Source of the DNA: CAZDAW01 sp964503685
GTDB lineage: Bacteria > Chloroflexota > Anaerolineae > Anaerolineales > Anaerolineaceae
Assembly: GCA_964503685.1 (NCBI GenBank)
Contig: CAZDAW010000114.1
Span: 1 to 10,683 of the forward strand
Reading direction: 5' to 3'
DNA: 10,683 bases
Shown one piece after another: positions 1 to 6,652 of this stretch (position 1 is the first letter of the stretch; the number at the start of each line of letters is the position of its first letter). Both the position numbers and the translations under genes were made by a program. The notes under the pieces were generated by a model. It was not told the origin of the DNA. It searched no databases and saw only the letters and a list, made by a program, of their open reading frames with translations.

Positions 1-12
1 ATCAGGTGAGGC

Positions 13-33
13 GGGCCGGGAAACAGCCGGCCC
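13..33 (-). terminator. GC-rich hairpin downstream of the SpoIIAA-like gene, possible terminator
   Basis: An inverted repeat GGGCCGG (13-19) / CCGGCCC (27-33) encloses a 7-nt loop. It begins about 26 nt past the stop codon of the minus-strand gene 59-418. There is no run of T on either strand after the stem, so it is not a canonical intrinsic terminator. It could stabilise a 3' end, or serve a gene lying beyond the left edge. Confidence 0.3.
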
Positions 34-58
34 ACCGCAATCCCCCTTACGAAAGAGT

Positions 59-418
59 CTATTGACTGACCAGCCAGTCCTGCGCTTCTTCGCGGGTCTT
101 GAAATTGATCAGATCGCGTTCGGTGCTGCGTTCCACGCCGGTTTTGGTTACTGCCAGCAGGCCTTCGGCCCCCACCACTGCCGACGCCTTCACGTAGGGT
201 TTGTTGTGGGCTACATACTCTTTCAGTGCGGCGGTGACTTCCATATTGAAACCCATCTGGGTAATGTCGGTGAGCGTCAACGCGCTCTGTTTGGGCTGCC
301 CAGCGATCACCTGCTGGGCTTCCTTCATCACATCGGGCACTTCAGTGGCCCTCAAGTGCGAGAAGTCGATCAATAATATCTGTTTGTCTTTATGAGTGAT
401 AAACTTTATCCTTTCCAT
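59..418 (-). CDS. SpoIIAA/STAS-like small protein
   Basis: The gene encodes a 119-aa soluble protein without signal peptide or membrane span. It alternates strands and helices: an N-terminal strand pair (IKFITHKDKQILLIDFS), a helix around residues 26-38, a hydrophobic strand SALTLTDI at about 45-52, a helix NMEVTAALKEYV, a strand KASAVVGAEG, and a final FKTREEAQDWL helix. The ending, a strand then a phenylalanine and 'EEAQDWL', is typical of the SpoIIAA-like family (STAS/CRAL-TRIO fold), whose members are mostly uncharacterised. No conserved phosphorylatable serine was identified, so an anti-sigma antagonist role is not claimed. The ATG at 418 follows an AG-rich GAGAGA stretch. A separate promoter about 130 nt upstream suggests monocistronic expression. 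The family call rests on pattern only. Confidence 0.7.
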   Translation of the reverse strand: MERIKFITHKDKQILLIDFSHLRATEVPDVMKEAQQVIAGQPKQSALTLTDITQMGFNMEVTAALKEYVAHNKPYVKASAVVGAEGLLAVTKTGVERSTERDLINFKTREEAQDWLVSQ

Positions 419-550
419 GCTTGTCTCTCTTGTTGATAAATAATTGGGGATACTCCGATAAAAAGCAACAGATCACTACTAAAACAACGACCCGGTGGAA
501 CGAATTGATTTAAAACAAAATAAAGAAGTATTGTCTATACATTAAAATCC

Positions 551-578
551 AGTATAACAACTTCCTTAGGGAAACCAA
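551..578 (-). promoter_or_regulatory. Possible sigma70 promoter for the SpoIIAA-like gene
   Basis: On the minus strand a -10 TATACT (551-556) is preceded by TGT, making an extended -10. A weak -35 TTGGTT (573-578) lies 16 nt upstream. Transcription would begin near 544, giving a leader of about 125 nt before the ATG at 418. The surrounding intergenic region is very AT-rich, so a chance match is possible. Confidence 0.35.
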
Positions 579-601
579 TTAAATACCCATTAATATTCAC
601 T

Positions 602-934
602 TCAGGCCAAAGGATAGTCAAAAGCTGATACTTCGATTCTGCCAGGGCTTGTCCCTTCCTTGATAACCTTGATGTCGTTTTTAGGAATCTTGAGATGCCT
701 TAAAACGATGCTGATCCCGATATAGCGCTTTTTCGTGATGTTATGGAGTTGAACAAAACGAGTGCCTGTACTCAGCGGCACAACCTCGATCCCGCCAAGC
801 CGATGAGATATCACCGGTCGCACGTCGAAGTTTTTGTCGAGCATTTGCATTTTATGAAATAGATCATACTCCAACTGACAGGTCCTGTCATTCGTGTGGC
901 CGTCAATGATGATTTCCTTCATGTCGTTTGCCAT
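602..934 (-). CDS. Hypothetical 110-aa protein
   Basis: I do not recognise this protein. It is 110 aa, soluble and rather basic, with no signal peptide. A strand-rich pattern is visible: KEIIIDG near the N-terminus, DVRPVISHRLGGIEVVPL around residues 37-54, TRFVQLHN, then a positively charged stretch TKKRYIGISIVLRHLKIPKNDIKVIKEG and RIEVSAFDYPL at the end. The ATG at 934 is preceded by AAGGGA with 8 nt spacing. A later ATG at codon 5 lacks a ribosome binding site. A sigma70-like promoter lies about 90 nt upstream. The even spread of charged and hydrophobic residues and the good start signals support a real gene, but nothing indicates a function. The neighbours, a SpoIIAA-like protein and lipoproteins, give no clear pathway. 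Confidence 0.6.
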   Translation of the reverse strand: MANDMKEIIIDGHTNDRTCQLEYDLFHKMQMLDKNFDVRPVISHRLGGIEVVPLSTGTRFVQLHNITKKRYIGISIVLRHLKIPKNDIKVIKEGTSPGRIEVSAFDYPLA

Positions 935-969
935 AGCTGAATTCCCTTTCTTTTTATCTATTCATCTGA

Positions 970-1173
970 TCATTTCCAAAACAATCGATGATCGTCGGTA
1001 AAACAGCAAGGCTCGTCATTAATATTATACAGTTCGAGTAGTTCCATTTTCAATGTTAAGAGCAGCCTGACCGTTCCCTTTTTCGGTGTTTTTACGCTCC
1101 AGGTATCAGAATTTATGGGGAAGGCACAAAATGCTAGGGGATGGTACCGGAGAAAGTTTCGCTTGTTTTTGAA
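970..1173 (-). other. Coding-like open stretch in a third frame, possible gene remnant
   Basis: Downstream of the broken lipoprotein gene one minus-strand frame is open for 67 codons, from a TAA at 1174-1176 to a TGA at 970-972. Its C-terminal half reads like a protein: DTWSVKTPKKGTV, RLLLTLKMELLELYNIND and PCCFTDDHRLFWK. The only ATG, in the middle, has no ribosome binding site. The frame differs from that of 1134-1448. It may be the displaced end of the broken lipoprotein or the tail of a decayed gene. It could also be chance, because the promoter of 602-934 lies inside it. Confidence 0.25.
1024..1053 (-). promoter_or_regulatory. Sigma70-type promoter for the 110-aa gene
   Basis: On the minus strand TTGAAA (1048-1053) and TATAAT (1024-1029) are separated by 18 nt. 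That is a five-of-six -35 and a perfect -10. The start would be near 1017, leaving about 83 nt of leader before the ATG at 934. Confidence 0.55.
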
Positions 1174-1448
1174 TTACACCAGAAGAGGTTTTCATCGTTG
1201 CTCCGGCAACTGTAGGAAAAATTGGCCATTCCTTCATCAGAAGTCCTATTAATCAACTTTCCGGTTCCCTCATACGAAATTTTCCAGACCGCTACTGGAG
1301 TGGATGCATCCTGTCCAAACTTAATCGATCCAGACACAGTCGTTTCGTACCCGAATCCAAAATTACCGGATTGGTAATCGTTGGTTCCATTTTTAATTTC
1401 TGCGATTTCATTTTCGGATGTTAAAAACTTTGAACGTTCAATTTTCAC
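1134..1448 (-). CDS. C-terminal fragment of the broken lipoprotein
   Basis: This 104-codon open frame starts with GTG at 1448 and overlaps the end of 1438-2022 by 11 nt. It has no ribosome binding site and no signal peptide. The sequence is beta-rich and polar, with GFGYETTVSGSIKFG, VAVWKISYEGTGKL, a pair of cysteines (YSCRSNDENLFWC) and a final SETFSGTIP. It looks like one extracytoplasmic beta-sandwich domain rather than an independent protein. It most probably continues the lipoprotein across a one-base frame change. Translational coupling through the overlap, giving a separate small protein, is the alternative. I do not recognise the domain family. Confidence 0.45.
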   Translation of the reverse strand: MKIERSKFLTSENEIAEIKNGTNDYQSGNFGFGYETTVSGSIKFGQDASTPVAVWKISYEGTGKLINRTSDEGMANFSYSCRSNDENLFWCNSKTSETFSGTIP

Positions 1449-2022
1449 ACTTCCTGATCACCGTCCCATCTGGATTGAATGTAATATCGGGGATACATAA
1501 ATTGGTCACCCGAGATAATTCTCCCCCGGCGTCAACTCGATCGGATTGGATATTGGCATAGTCGATAGGGGGCAGAGGGGCAAGCGGAGGCTGGGTGGGC
1601 ATGGGGGTTGGCGAAATTGTCGGCGTAGGTGTGGCATCCCCGGCCACCTCAAAAGTGGTTGTCATTGTATCTCCACCCATTTCCGGAGTACACGAAGCTA
1701 GGTAGATTCCCTGATGGATATCGCTATCTGGTTGGATAACACTGAAGGGTAAAAGCTTTACAGCATATTCCGCCTTATTCATTACAACATCAATCTTGCC
1801 AATTTGTCCTTTGGCGCCGCCTAGTCCGTAATACTCACATATAATGTCGGCGTACTTTTTGTTCATTTCCCAATAAGCTGAAGAATAATTGACCTCAAGT
1901 GTGAAATCATTTCTACCAACAAGTGGATCGACATTGCGATCATCAATGCCTGGATACATATATTCGTCCTTTTCCATAGGGTTATTGCACGCCAGCGCCG
2001 GCAGAATCAACAAAAAAGACAA
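1438..2022 (-). CDS. Main part of the broken lipoprotein (Thr/Pro linker)
   Basis: This 194-codon open frame can start only at a TTG (2022) with no ribosome binding site, and an in-frame TGA lies just upstream at 2026-2028. It begins inside a hydrophobic core, SFLLILPALAC, which is the second half of a lipoprotein signal peptide. So the natural start is out of frame at 2044. After the Cys (residue 12) come an N-terminal domain with two further Cys (CEYYG at 62, ASC at 111), a Thr/Pro-rich linker at about 130-152 (ATPTPTISPTPMP), and the start of a second domain ending IRKCEN. Such linkers are common in surface lipoproteins of Anaerolineae. The function is unknown; the protein would sit on the outer face of the membrane. 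Confidence 0.55.
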   Translation of the reverse strand: MSFLLILPALACNNPMEKDEYMYPGIDDRNVDPLVGRNDFTLEVNYSSAYWEMNKKYADIICEYYGLGGAKGQIGKIDVVMNKAEYAVKLLPFSVIQPDSDIHQGIYLASCTPEMGGDTMTTTFEVAGDATPTPTISPTPMPTQPPLAPLPPIDYANIQSDRVDAGGELSRVTNLCIPDITFNPDGTVIRKCEN

Positions 2023-2159
2023 CCATCAACAGACGCGCTTTCATGACGACCTCCCGATGATTCAGAAATAAATTGATGTCTGGTAATGAATATAAATACT
2101 TTAATGCAGTCTGAAGCCTACTGATTCAGTACAACGTGTAGAATAAATAACAATCACCC

Positions 2160-2173
2160 ATCCTTCTTAGGAT
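2160..2173 (-). terminator. Weak hairpin just after the large lipoprotein gene
   Basis: ATCCT (2160-2164) and AGGAT (2169-2173) form a 5-bp stem with a 4-nt loop, 4 nt past the stop codon of the gene ending at 2178. On the minus strand it is followed by GGGTGATTGTTATTTATT, which is only partly T-rich. It is at best a weak terminator, so readthrough into the gene at 2044 is plausible. Confidence 0.3.
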
Positions 2174-2177
2174 ACCC

Positions 2178-4127
2178 TTATTTCTGGATCAACTCGACGC
2201 TCGCAACCTTCGAAAATGGAATAAACACCAATATCCCTTCATCCGCCTGACCGAGCAGCCCTTCCAGGTCATGACTCCAACTCGCCGGGCCTTTTTTGGT
2301 GTTCGTGTTGAGCGAGCCAGGGAAAAGCATGGCAGTTTTCGTCGATCCATTTTTATAAACCAGACGAACATTACAATTGGGTGTTTTACATTCTGTGTCA
2401 AATTCAATACGGCTCAGTTCTTTAAGAGGTGCTCTTTCCTCGGCGCCTTCCGAGCCGGTCACCACGGCGTCATCCTTATACCAGCGAAAAGGCCATACCG
2501 AATACATCCCCGTCCAACAGGTTGAAGGGAAACGGGCGAAGCTGAGGTTGATTGTATACACAGTTTTGATTTCGCCGGCCAGACCGGTAAGTCTTAATTC
2601 CCACAGCGGAGCTAAAGGTGCCAGTGAATACTGTTGGACAGGTTGATAGCTTTGTATATCACCAATAGCCACCTTCATGTTAAATGGATAATTTTCAAAC
2701 GTTATCTCTGCTTCGTCTTCAACTGTGCCTGCAGGACAAAGTTCATCCGTCACACAGGGAAGAGTCAATTTTTCCCCCGCTTGATTGAATCCATGTTGAC
2801 GCAGCCAGTCATGCTCTACCCAATATTGAACGACGCCGGTATCCAGCATCATGCTAGAGGTAATGCTGGTCGGATCGGCGCCGTATGCCCCGGCTTCCGG
2901 TCCACCATCGTTAAAATTGAGCAATCGAACTTCCCAAACATCCCCTGAAGCAAGGCTGAGTTTTCCCACAGTCGGTTTTACATCCGGGTCAGGTAGAGGT
3001 GGGCTGCTTGTCGAAATGCTTGCGATATTTTCACTTTGAATATCAATGTGAATACCCGGGTATTCAGCCGCTTTTCCTAAAAGATTACCGCCGTATACAA
3101 CAAATTGGTGATCACCCGCCTCCAATGCCAATTCACCTTTATTCTTTACAGATAAAGCTGAGAGTCCGTTGCCATCTATTCTATTCACCTTCAGTGGATT
3201 TGCAGCTCCCCCATTAAGTACTAAATCATATACATCTAGGGTAATCCCAATCTCGTCTGAAATGCGCCAGACACGCCGGTTATCCGGGAGTTTTTGCGGT
3301 GATAACGCCATTTGTGGCTGGAGCAGATAGATATCTTTCAGCGGAGCGCTAATCGTGCCAAAAACGCTACTTCCCTGGATAACCTTATCATCCGTAAAAG
3401 TCAAGCCTTTTAAGACTGCACCGCTACTCATACTCAATTCAAACATATCCGGGGATTCAGCCGGACGGTATAGCCTTTGAATTTGGGTAAGTGTAATCAT
3501 CAGAGCAAATTTTCCGAGATGCAATGTGATCTCCTCGGAGAGATTCGCCTTCAATTTATCCAAGCCCAATTGCTGCCCACAAGCCGAAATTATCTCCCAT
3601 TGACGCGGTAATGTCTCTTCTTCAGGTTTTGCACCTTCAAAAGTAATCTCCTGCACCTCGGATAATTCTACGCTCGTTCTGGTATCGCCTTCACTACCGG
3701 TTAATATAGCGCTCCCCGGCAACATCGCCAGTGTTTTACCGCTTGCGATCAATTCCAGACTGTCGTCTGCAATGCGGCTGATTTTCTGGATATTTTCCAA
3801 TGCCAGATACTGCAATTCCAAATCGGGACAGGGTGGAACACCTGTTAATTTACCACTCGTACTTAACGGAGAAGCCAGGTCTTTCACCTCGCCGTTCAAC
3901 AATTTGACTTTCGCCGCTGTCGGCGCTTTACCCGGAATGCGGGTTGGATATGGCAAAGGCGTCACCGTTTCCGCCTTGCGCACCGGCGGTAGAGCAGGAT
4001 AATCAGCTGTGTTTCGGGCAATCTGCTTCGTCGAAGAATCTGCCTGTATACCTGGTTCACTCCTCCCACAAGTCGAGACGCTCAAGATAAAAAACAAGAT
4101 AAGAATAACCAAACAAACCCGATACAT
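2178..4127 (-). CDS. Large multi-module surface lipoprotein
   Basis: The protein has 649 aa. I chose the ATG at 4127 because GAGGTG sits 5 nt upstream. A GTG at 4133 would lie inside that ribosome binding site. Residues 4-18 are strongly hydrophobic and end in VSTC, so Cys20 should carry the lipid anchor. A Pro/Thr-rich spacer (about 40-75) follows. The rest is made of beta-rich modules that repeatedly close with a short amphipathic motif: VELSEVQEITFEG (about 153-165), APLKDIYLLQ (about 261-270), APLKELSRIEF (about 566-576) and PFSKVASVELIQ at the C-terminus. The first and third of these share a preceding TGSEG (143-147 and 557-561). No catalytic motif was recognised. Family and function are unknown. 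An extracytoplasmic structural or sensing role is a guess. It is expressed from its own promoter divergent to the hydrolase operon. Confidence 0.75.
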   Translation of the reverse strand: MYRVCLVILILFFILSVSTCGRSEPGIQADSSTKQIARNTADYPALPPVRKAETVTPLPYPTRIPGKAPTAAKVKLLNGEVKDLASPLSTSGKLTGVPPCPDLELQYLALENIQKISRIADDSLELIASGKTLAMLPGSAILTGSEGDTRTSVELSEVQEITFEGAKPEEETLPRQWEIISACGQQLGLDKLKANLSEEITLHLGKFALMITLTQIQRLYRPAESPDMFELSMSSGAVLKGLTFTDDKVIQGSSVFGTISAPLKDIYLLQPQMALSPQKLPDNRRVWRISDEIGITLDVYDLVLNGGAANPLKVNRIDGNGLSALSVKNKGELALEAGDHQFVVYGGNLLGKAAEYPGIHIDIQSENIASISTSSPPLPDPDVKPTVGKLSLASGDVWEVRLLNFNDGGPEAGAYGADPTSITSSMMLDTGVVQYWVEHDWLRQHGFNQAGEKLTLPCVTDELCPAGTVEDEAEITFENYPFNMKVAIGDIQSYQPVQQYSLAPLAPLWELRLTGLAGEIKTVYTINLSFARFPSTCWTGMYSVWPFRWYKDDAVVTGSEGAEERAPLKELSRIEFDTECKTPNCNVRLVYKNGSTKTAMLFPGSLNTNTKKGPASWSHDLEGLLGQADEGILVFIPFSKVASVELIQK

Positions 4128-4154
4128 GGCCACACCTCTATACCGTGTAAAAAT

Positions 4155-4183
4155 ATTATACGAAGTTGAGGTTATCAGGTCAA
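4155..4183 (-). promoter_or_regulatory. Sigma70 promoter of the large lipoprotein gene
   Basis: On the minus strand TTGACC (4178-4183) and TATAAT (4155-4160) are separated by exactly 17 nt. That is a near-consensus promoter. Transcription should start near 4148, about 20 nt before the ATG at 4127, with GAGGTG in between. Confidence 0.8.
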
Positions 4184-4219
4184 TCAGGAAAATGACGATA
4201 CATTTTCCACTGGCAGTCT

Positions 4220-4230
4220 CGTTGACAACG
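4220..4230. promoter_or_regulatory. Palindrome CGTTGACAACG between divergent promoters
   Basis: This is a perfect 5+1+5 inverted repeat. It lies 7 nt upstream of the -35 of the hydrolase promoter and 36 nt upstream of the -35 of the lipoprotein promoter. That is a reasonable place for a regulator that controls both. No regulator gene is adjacent and no second copy was seen, so this is a candidate only. Confidence 0.25.
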
Positions 4231-4237
4231 GGCAGGT

Positions 4238-4266
4238 TTGTGAGAGTCTCTGCACCCTGATATAAT
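4238..4266 (+). promoter_or_regulatory. Promoter of the hydrolase operon with extended -10
   Basis: TTGTGA (4238-4243) and a perfect TATAAT (4261-4266) are 17 nt apart, and TGA directly before the -10 supplies the extended TGN element. The start should be near 4273. AGGAG at 4284-4288 lies 8 nt before the ATG at 4297, so the leader is about 24 nt. Confidence 0.75.
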
Positions 4267-4296
4267 CAAGGCTATCTTAATGCAGGAGCGCTGCAA

Positions 4297-5175
4297 ATGA
4301 ATAATTTACTTTATGAAAGTGAAACGCATATCCTTGATGCAGAAACACGAGGTAGATTATCAGGCAGCTTTATCGAGCTGCCTGACGGCTTCACCCATTA
4401 CGAACTGGCCGGGCCGCCGGAAAAGCGCCCGGTGGTGCTGGTGCATGGTTTTTCGTCGCCTATGTTCATCTGGGATCCCACCTTCGAGGGATTGGTTAAA
4501 GCCGGTTATCGCGTCTTGCGCTACGATCTGTTTGGGCGAGGTTATTCTGACCGCCCGGAGTTGAACTATAATATCGACCTTTTCGATAAGCAACTGGGCG
4601 ATCTGCTGACTGCGCTTAAGATTGAAGATGCTGTCGATCTATTTGGGTTGTCGATGGGCGGGCCGATTGCGGTCAACTTCACTGCCCGCCACCCACAGCA
4701 GGTGCGCAAACTGGGATTGGTTGACCCGGCCGGTTTTCCGATGAAGAGCGATGCCGGCGTCTTCTTGTTAAAAATCCCCCTGCTCGGCGAGAGTATGATG
4801 AACAAATATGGCGAGCAGATGCTGGTGGCCGGTTTGATGGACGATTTTCATCACCCGGAAAACTATCCCGATTACACCGCCAAATACGTCAAGCAATTGA
4901 AATATCGCGGCTTCAAGCAGGCAATCCTTTCCACTATCCGCAATAACGTCACATCAGGATCAGCGCAGGCTTATCGTCAGGTTGGTCAGCAGGAGCGTGA
5001 CATCCTGCTCATCTGGGGGCAGGAAGACAGGATTATTCCTTTCAGTGTGTGCGAGAAAATTCGCGCTGCCCTGCCCCAGGCTGAGTTTCACCTCATTGAA
5101 GATGCCGGCCATATCCCGCATTACGAAAAACCAGAAGTGGTCAACCCCCTTATAATAAAATTTTTGGAGAAATAA
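4297..5175 (+). CDS. Alpha/beta hydrolase
   Basis: This is a 292-aa cytosolic hydrolase of the alpha/beta fold, the usual length for esterase/lipase and C-C bond hydrolases of the MhpC type. The full triad is visible: nucleophile Ser119 in GLSMG (117-121), acid Asp244 in WGQEDRIIP, and His272 in DAGHIPHYEKP. The oxyanion motif VLVHGF is at 47-52 and the conserved YDLFGRGYSDRP at 77-87. A cap region runs from about 145 to 225. The substrate cannot be read from the sequence. The ATG follows AGGAG by 8 nt and a strong promoter. The next gene begins 25 nt downstream on the same strand, so the two form an operon. Pairing with a muconolactone-isomerase-like protein hints at turnover of a small cyclic or aromatic-derived compound, but this is inference. 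Confidence 0.9.
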   Translation: MNNLLYESETHILDAETRGRLSGSFIELPDGFTHYELAGPPEKRPVVLVHGFSSPMFIWDPTFEGLVKAGYRVLRYDLFGRGYSDRPELNYNIDLFDKQLGDLLTALKIEDAVDLFGLSMGGPIAVNFTARHPQQVRKLGLVDPAGFPMKSDAGVFLLKIPLLGESMMNKYGEQMLVAGLMDDFHHPENYPDYTAKYVKQLKYRGFKQAILSTIRNNVTSGSAQAYRQVGQQERDILLIWGQEDRIIPFSVCEKIRAALPQAEFHLIEDAGHIPHYEKPEVVNPLIIKFLEK

Positions 5176-5200
5176 CCAGGCGATAGAAAGGAGCAGCGCC

Positions 5201-5518
5201 ATGAAAATTTTAGCCCTGGAGAAGGACGTACCCGGCGTACAGGACGAAGATTTCAAACCACACTTGAAGGCAGAAGCTGCCCGTGTGTGGGATCTGTATC
5301 AGGCGGGCGTCATTCGCGAATTATACTTTCGCGCCGACGAGTATAAAGCCGTACTCATCCTCGAATGCGAGGATGTTGAGGCAGCCAACAAAGCCTTGGA
5401 CACTTTGCCTTTGGTTAAAGAAGGCTTAATCGCCTTTGAGATCATCCCCCTGGTAGCTTACCCCGGTTTTGCCCGCCTCTTCTATCCCGATACCCCGGTT
5501 GGCCTGACGCCTTACTAG
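5201..5518 (+). CDS. Muconolactone isomerase-like ferredoxin-fold protein
   Basis: This 105-aa protein has the alternating strand-helix plan of dimeric alpha/beta-barrel proteins. It opens with strand MKILALEKDVPG, has a helix EDFKPHLKAEAARVWDLYQAG (about 21-41), then strands VIRELYFRADEYKAVLILEC (about 42-61), a second helix DVEAANKALDTLPLV, and a last strand LIAFEIIPLV. The layout, especially 'AxxxWxLYQxGxIRExYFR...AVLxLEC', resembles the muconolactone isomerase family and YCII-like relatives. Members occur in many bacteria without the beta-ketoadipate pathway, so an isomerase activity is not assured. The ATG follows AAGGAG by 7 nt. It is the second gene of the hydrolase operon, and the shared control suggests a linked reaction. 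Confidence 0.7.
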   Translation: MKILALEKDVPGVQDEDFKPHLKAEAARVWDLYQAGVIRELYFRADEYKAVLILECEDVEAANKALDTLPLVKEGLIAFEIIPLVAYPGFARLFYPDTPVGLTPY

Positions 5519-5529
5519 ATTGATGACTT

Positions 5530-6579
5530 TCACCTGGTCAACCACTCCGGGTCGGGCGGAAAAGTCGAGGTGATCCGGCTGGCAACAGGTTCTTTAATCT
5601 TCCCCAGAAATAACAACCAGCGAATTGTATCCCTGAGCGATTCTTCAGCCCCTTTGGGTTTGACGCCGAAGGTACGGCTGGTGAGGGTGCAATCGAAATA
5701 ACCGTACCGCCCGACAAGATCGTGGACAATACCGCGGTCATAAGGCGGTTCGGCGTTGACAGCCCGGTATGCAAAGGCGATAATCCCTGCCAGAAATTCG
5801 GCAAAAGGCCCATGCAAACGATTGCGGATCGGAGCAACCCCCGTCATTTCCTTCAAGAGGATTGCCAGCTTATCCATATCCATATTTTCTCCGCCGATAA
5901 TATAACGCCCGCCGGGTTCACCGCAATCGACTGCGGCGGCATGTACTTCAGCTACATCGTTCACGTTTACAAAATTAGCTCCACCCACCCACAGCGGCGT
6001 CTTGTGATTGATGAAATCCAGAATGGACTTCATCGAGGGAGTAAGGCGGTAATCATAGGCGCCGATCACCTGCGTTGGGCACAGACGGATGGTCGGGATG
6101 CCGTATTGCTCAGATAAACGCAATGCCTCGCGTTCGCTGCGCGTTTTGGCAACGTAATAAGGGCAAAGCGGATCGTCATTCCAATCTTCCGGTGTACGCA
6201 GTTTATCAGAGTTTCGAGAATAGCCTACTGCGGCGATCGAGCTGGTATAAACCAGGCGACTGACACCAGCTTCTCTGGCGGCCTTAAAAATATTCTCAGT
6301 ACCAATCAGAGCCGGCTGAATAATTTCTTCAGGTGTTTGAGATGATAGTTGATAAACAGTGGCATGGTGAATGATGACATCACAGCCCTGAACCGCTGTA
6401 AGGAGAGATGGGTAATCTCTGATGTCACCGCGTCGGTATGCCAGGCCCAGTTTTTCGATGCCGCGTAAATCGGCGCTGGGTCGTACGAATGGGATAACTC
6501 GATGACCGCGTTTGAGCAAACTACGAACGGTGTTCGCTCCAATATGCCCGTTTGCCCCAGTCACCAAAACAGAAGCCAA
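5530..6579 (-). CDS. NAD(P)-dependent epimerase/reductase (extended SDR)
   Basis: This is a 349-aa extended short-chain dehydrogenase/reductase. The Rossmann motif GANGHIG (8-14) binds the cofactor, Asp52 in RRGDIRD contacts adenine, and Arg34 after the second strand may favour NADP. The catalytic set is Ser113/Ser114 in VYTSSIAAVG and Tyr141-x-x-x-Lys145 in YYVAK. It resembles dihydroflavonol-4-reductase/nucleoside-sugar-epimerase-like bacterial proteins; the substrate is not known. The start is a TTG at 6579, chosen because GGAGGT precedes it by 6 nt and the Rossmann strand begins at once. It converges on the hydrolase operon with an 11-nt gap. The exporter operon ends 152 nt upstream on the same strand. 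A possible promoter in that gap suggests partly independent expression. Confidence 0.88.
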   Translation of the reverse strand: MASVLVTGANGHIGANTVRSLLKRGHRVIPFVRPSADLRGIEKLGLAYRRGDIRDYPSLLTAVQGCDVIIHHATVYQLSSQTPEEIIQPALIGTENIFKAAREAGVSRLVYTSSIAAVGYSRNSDKLRTPEDWNDDPLCPYYVAKTRSEREALRLSEQYGIPTIRLCPTQVIGAYDYRLTPSMKSILDFINHKTPLWVGGANFVNVNDVAEVHAAAVDCGEPGGRYIIGGENMDMDKLAILLKEMTGVAPIRNRLHGPFAEFLAGIIAFAYRAVNAEPPYDRGIVHDLVGRYGYFDCTLTSRTFGVKPKGAEESLRDTIRWLLFLGKIKEPVASRITSTFPPDPEWLTR

Positions 6580-6652
6580 CGTTTTACCTCCAGAACGATA
6601 TAGATGTCCTGAGTGCGATCTTATTCATCAGGCCATGTGGGATCTAGGATTG

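Larger units (their letters stand above)
1134..2044 (-). pseudogene. Frame-disrupted Thr/Pro-linker lipoprotein gene
   Basis: The likely start is the ATG at 2044, behind GGGAGG (2050-2055) with about 5 nt spacing. In that frame the protein opens MKARLLMVVF, then runs out of frame at a run of six T on the minus strand (2012-2017). Removing one T joins it exactly to the next frame and gives MKARLLMVVFLLILPALAC, a textbook lipoprotein signal peptide with the lipid-bearing Cys at 19. The body then runs from the Cys to a stop at 1438. A second one-base change near 1440-1448 would join it to the C-terminal domain ending at 1134. The repaired protein would be about 300 aa: signal peptide, N-terminal domain, Thr/Pro-rich linker, C-terminal beta domain. 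Both repairs remove one base at or next to a homopolymer. That fits assembly errors as well as a decaying gene or a phase-variable T tract. It lies 133 nt downstream of the large lipoprotein on the same strand. Confidence 0.6.

Noticed and set aside
62..376. Plus-strand open frame opposite the SpoIIAA-like gene
   Set aside because: It mirrors the minus-strand gene, has no ribosome binding site and has an unnatural composition rich in Cys, His and Phe. It is a shadow frame.
1438..1448. Programmed ribosomal frameshift at the overlap in the lipoprotein gene
   Set aside because: No slippery heptamer or downstream pseudoknot was seen. The needed shift is +1, and a second shift exists in the same gene, so an indel is the simpler reading.
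4128..4133. GTG at 4133 as start of the large lipoprotein
   Set aside because: It overlaps the GAGGTG ribosome binding site itself. The ATG at 4127 has proper spacing and begins the signal peptide.
4222..4227. Perfect TTGACA as -35 of the hydrolase promoter
   Set aside because: It is 33 nt from the TATAAT at 4261, far too distant. TTGTGA at 4238 has the correct 17-nt spacing.
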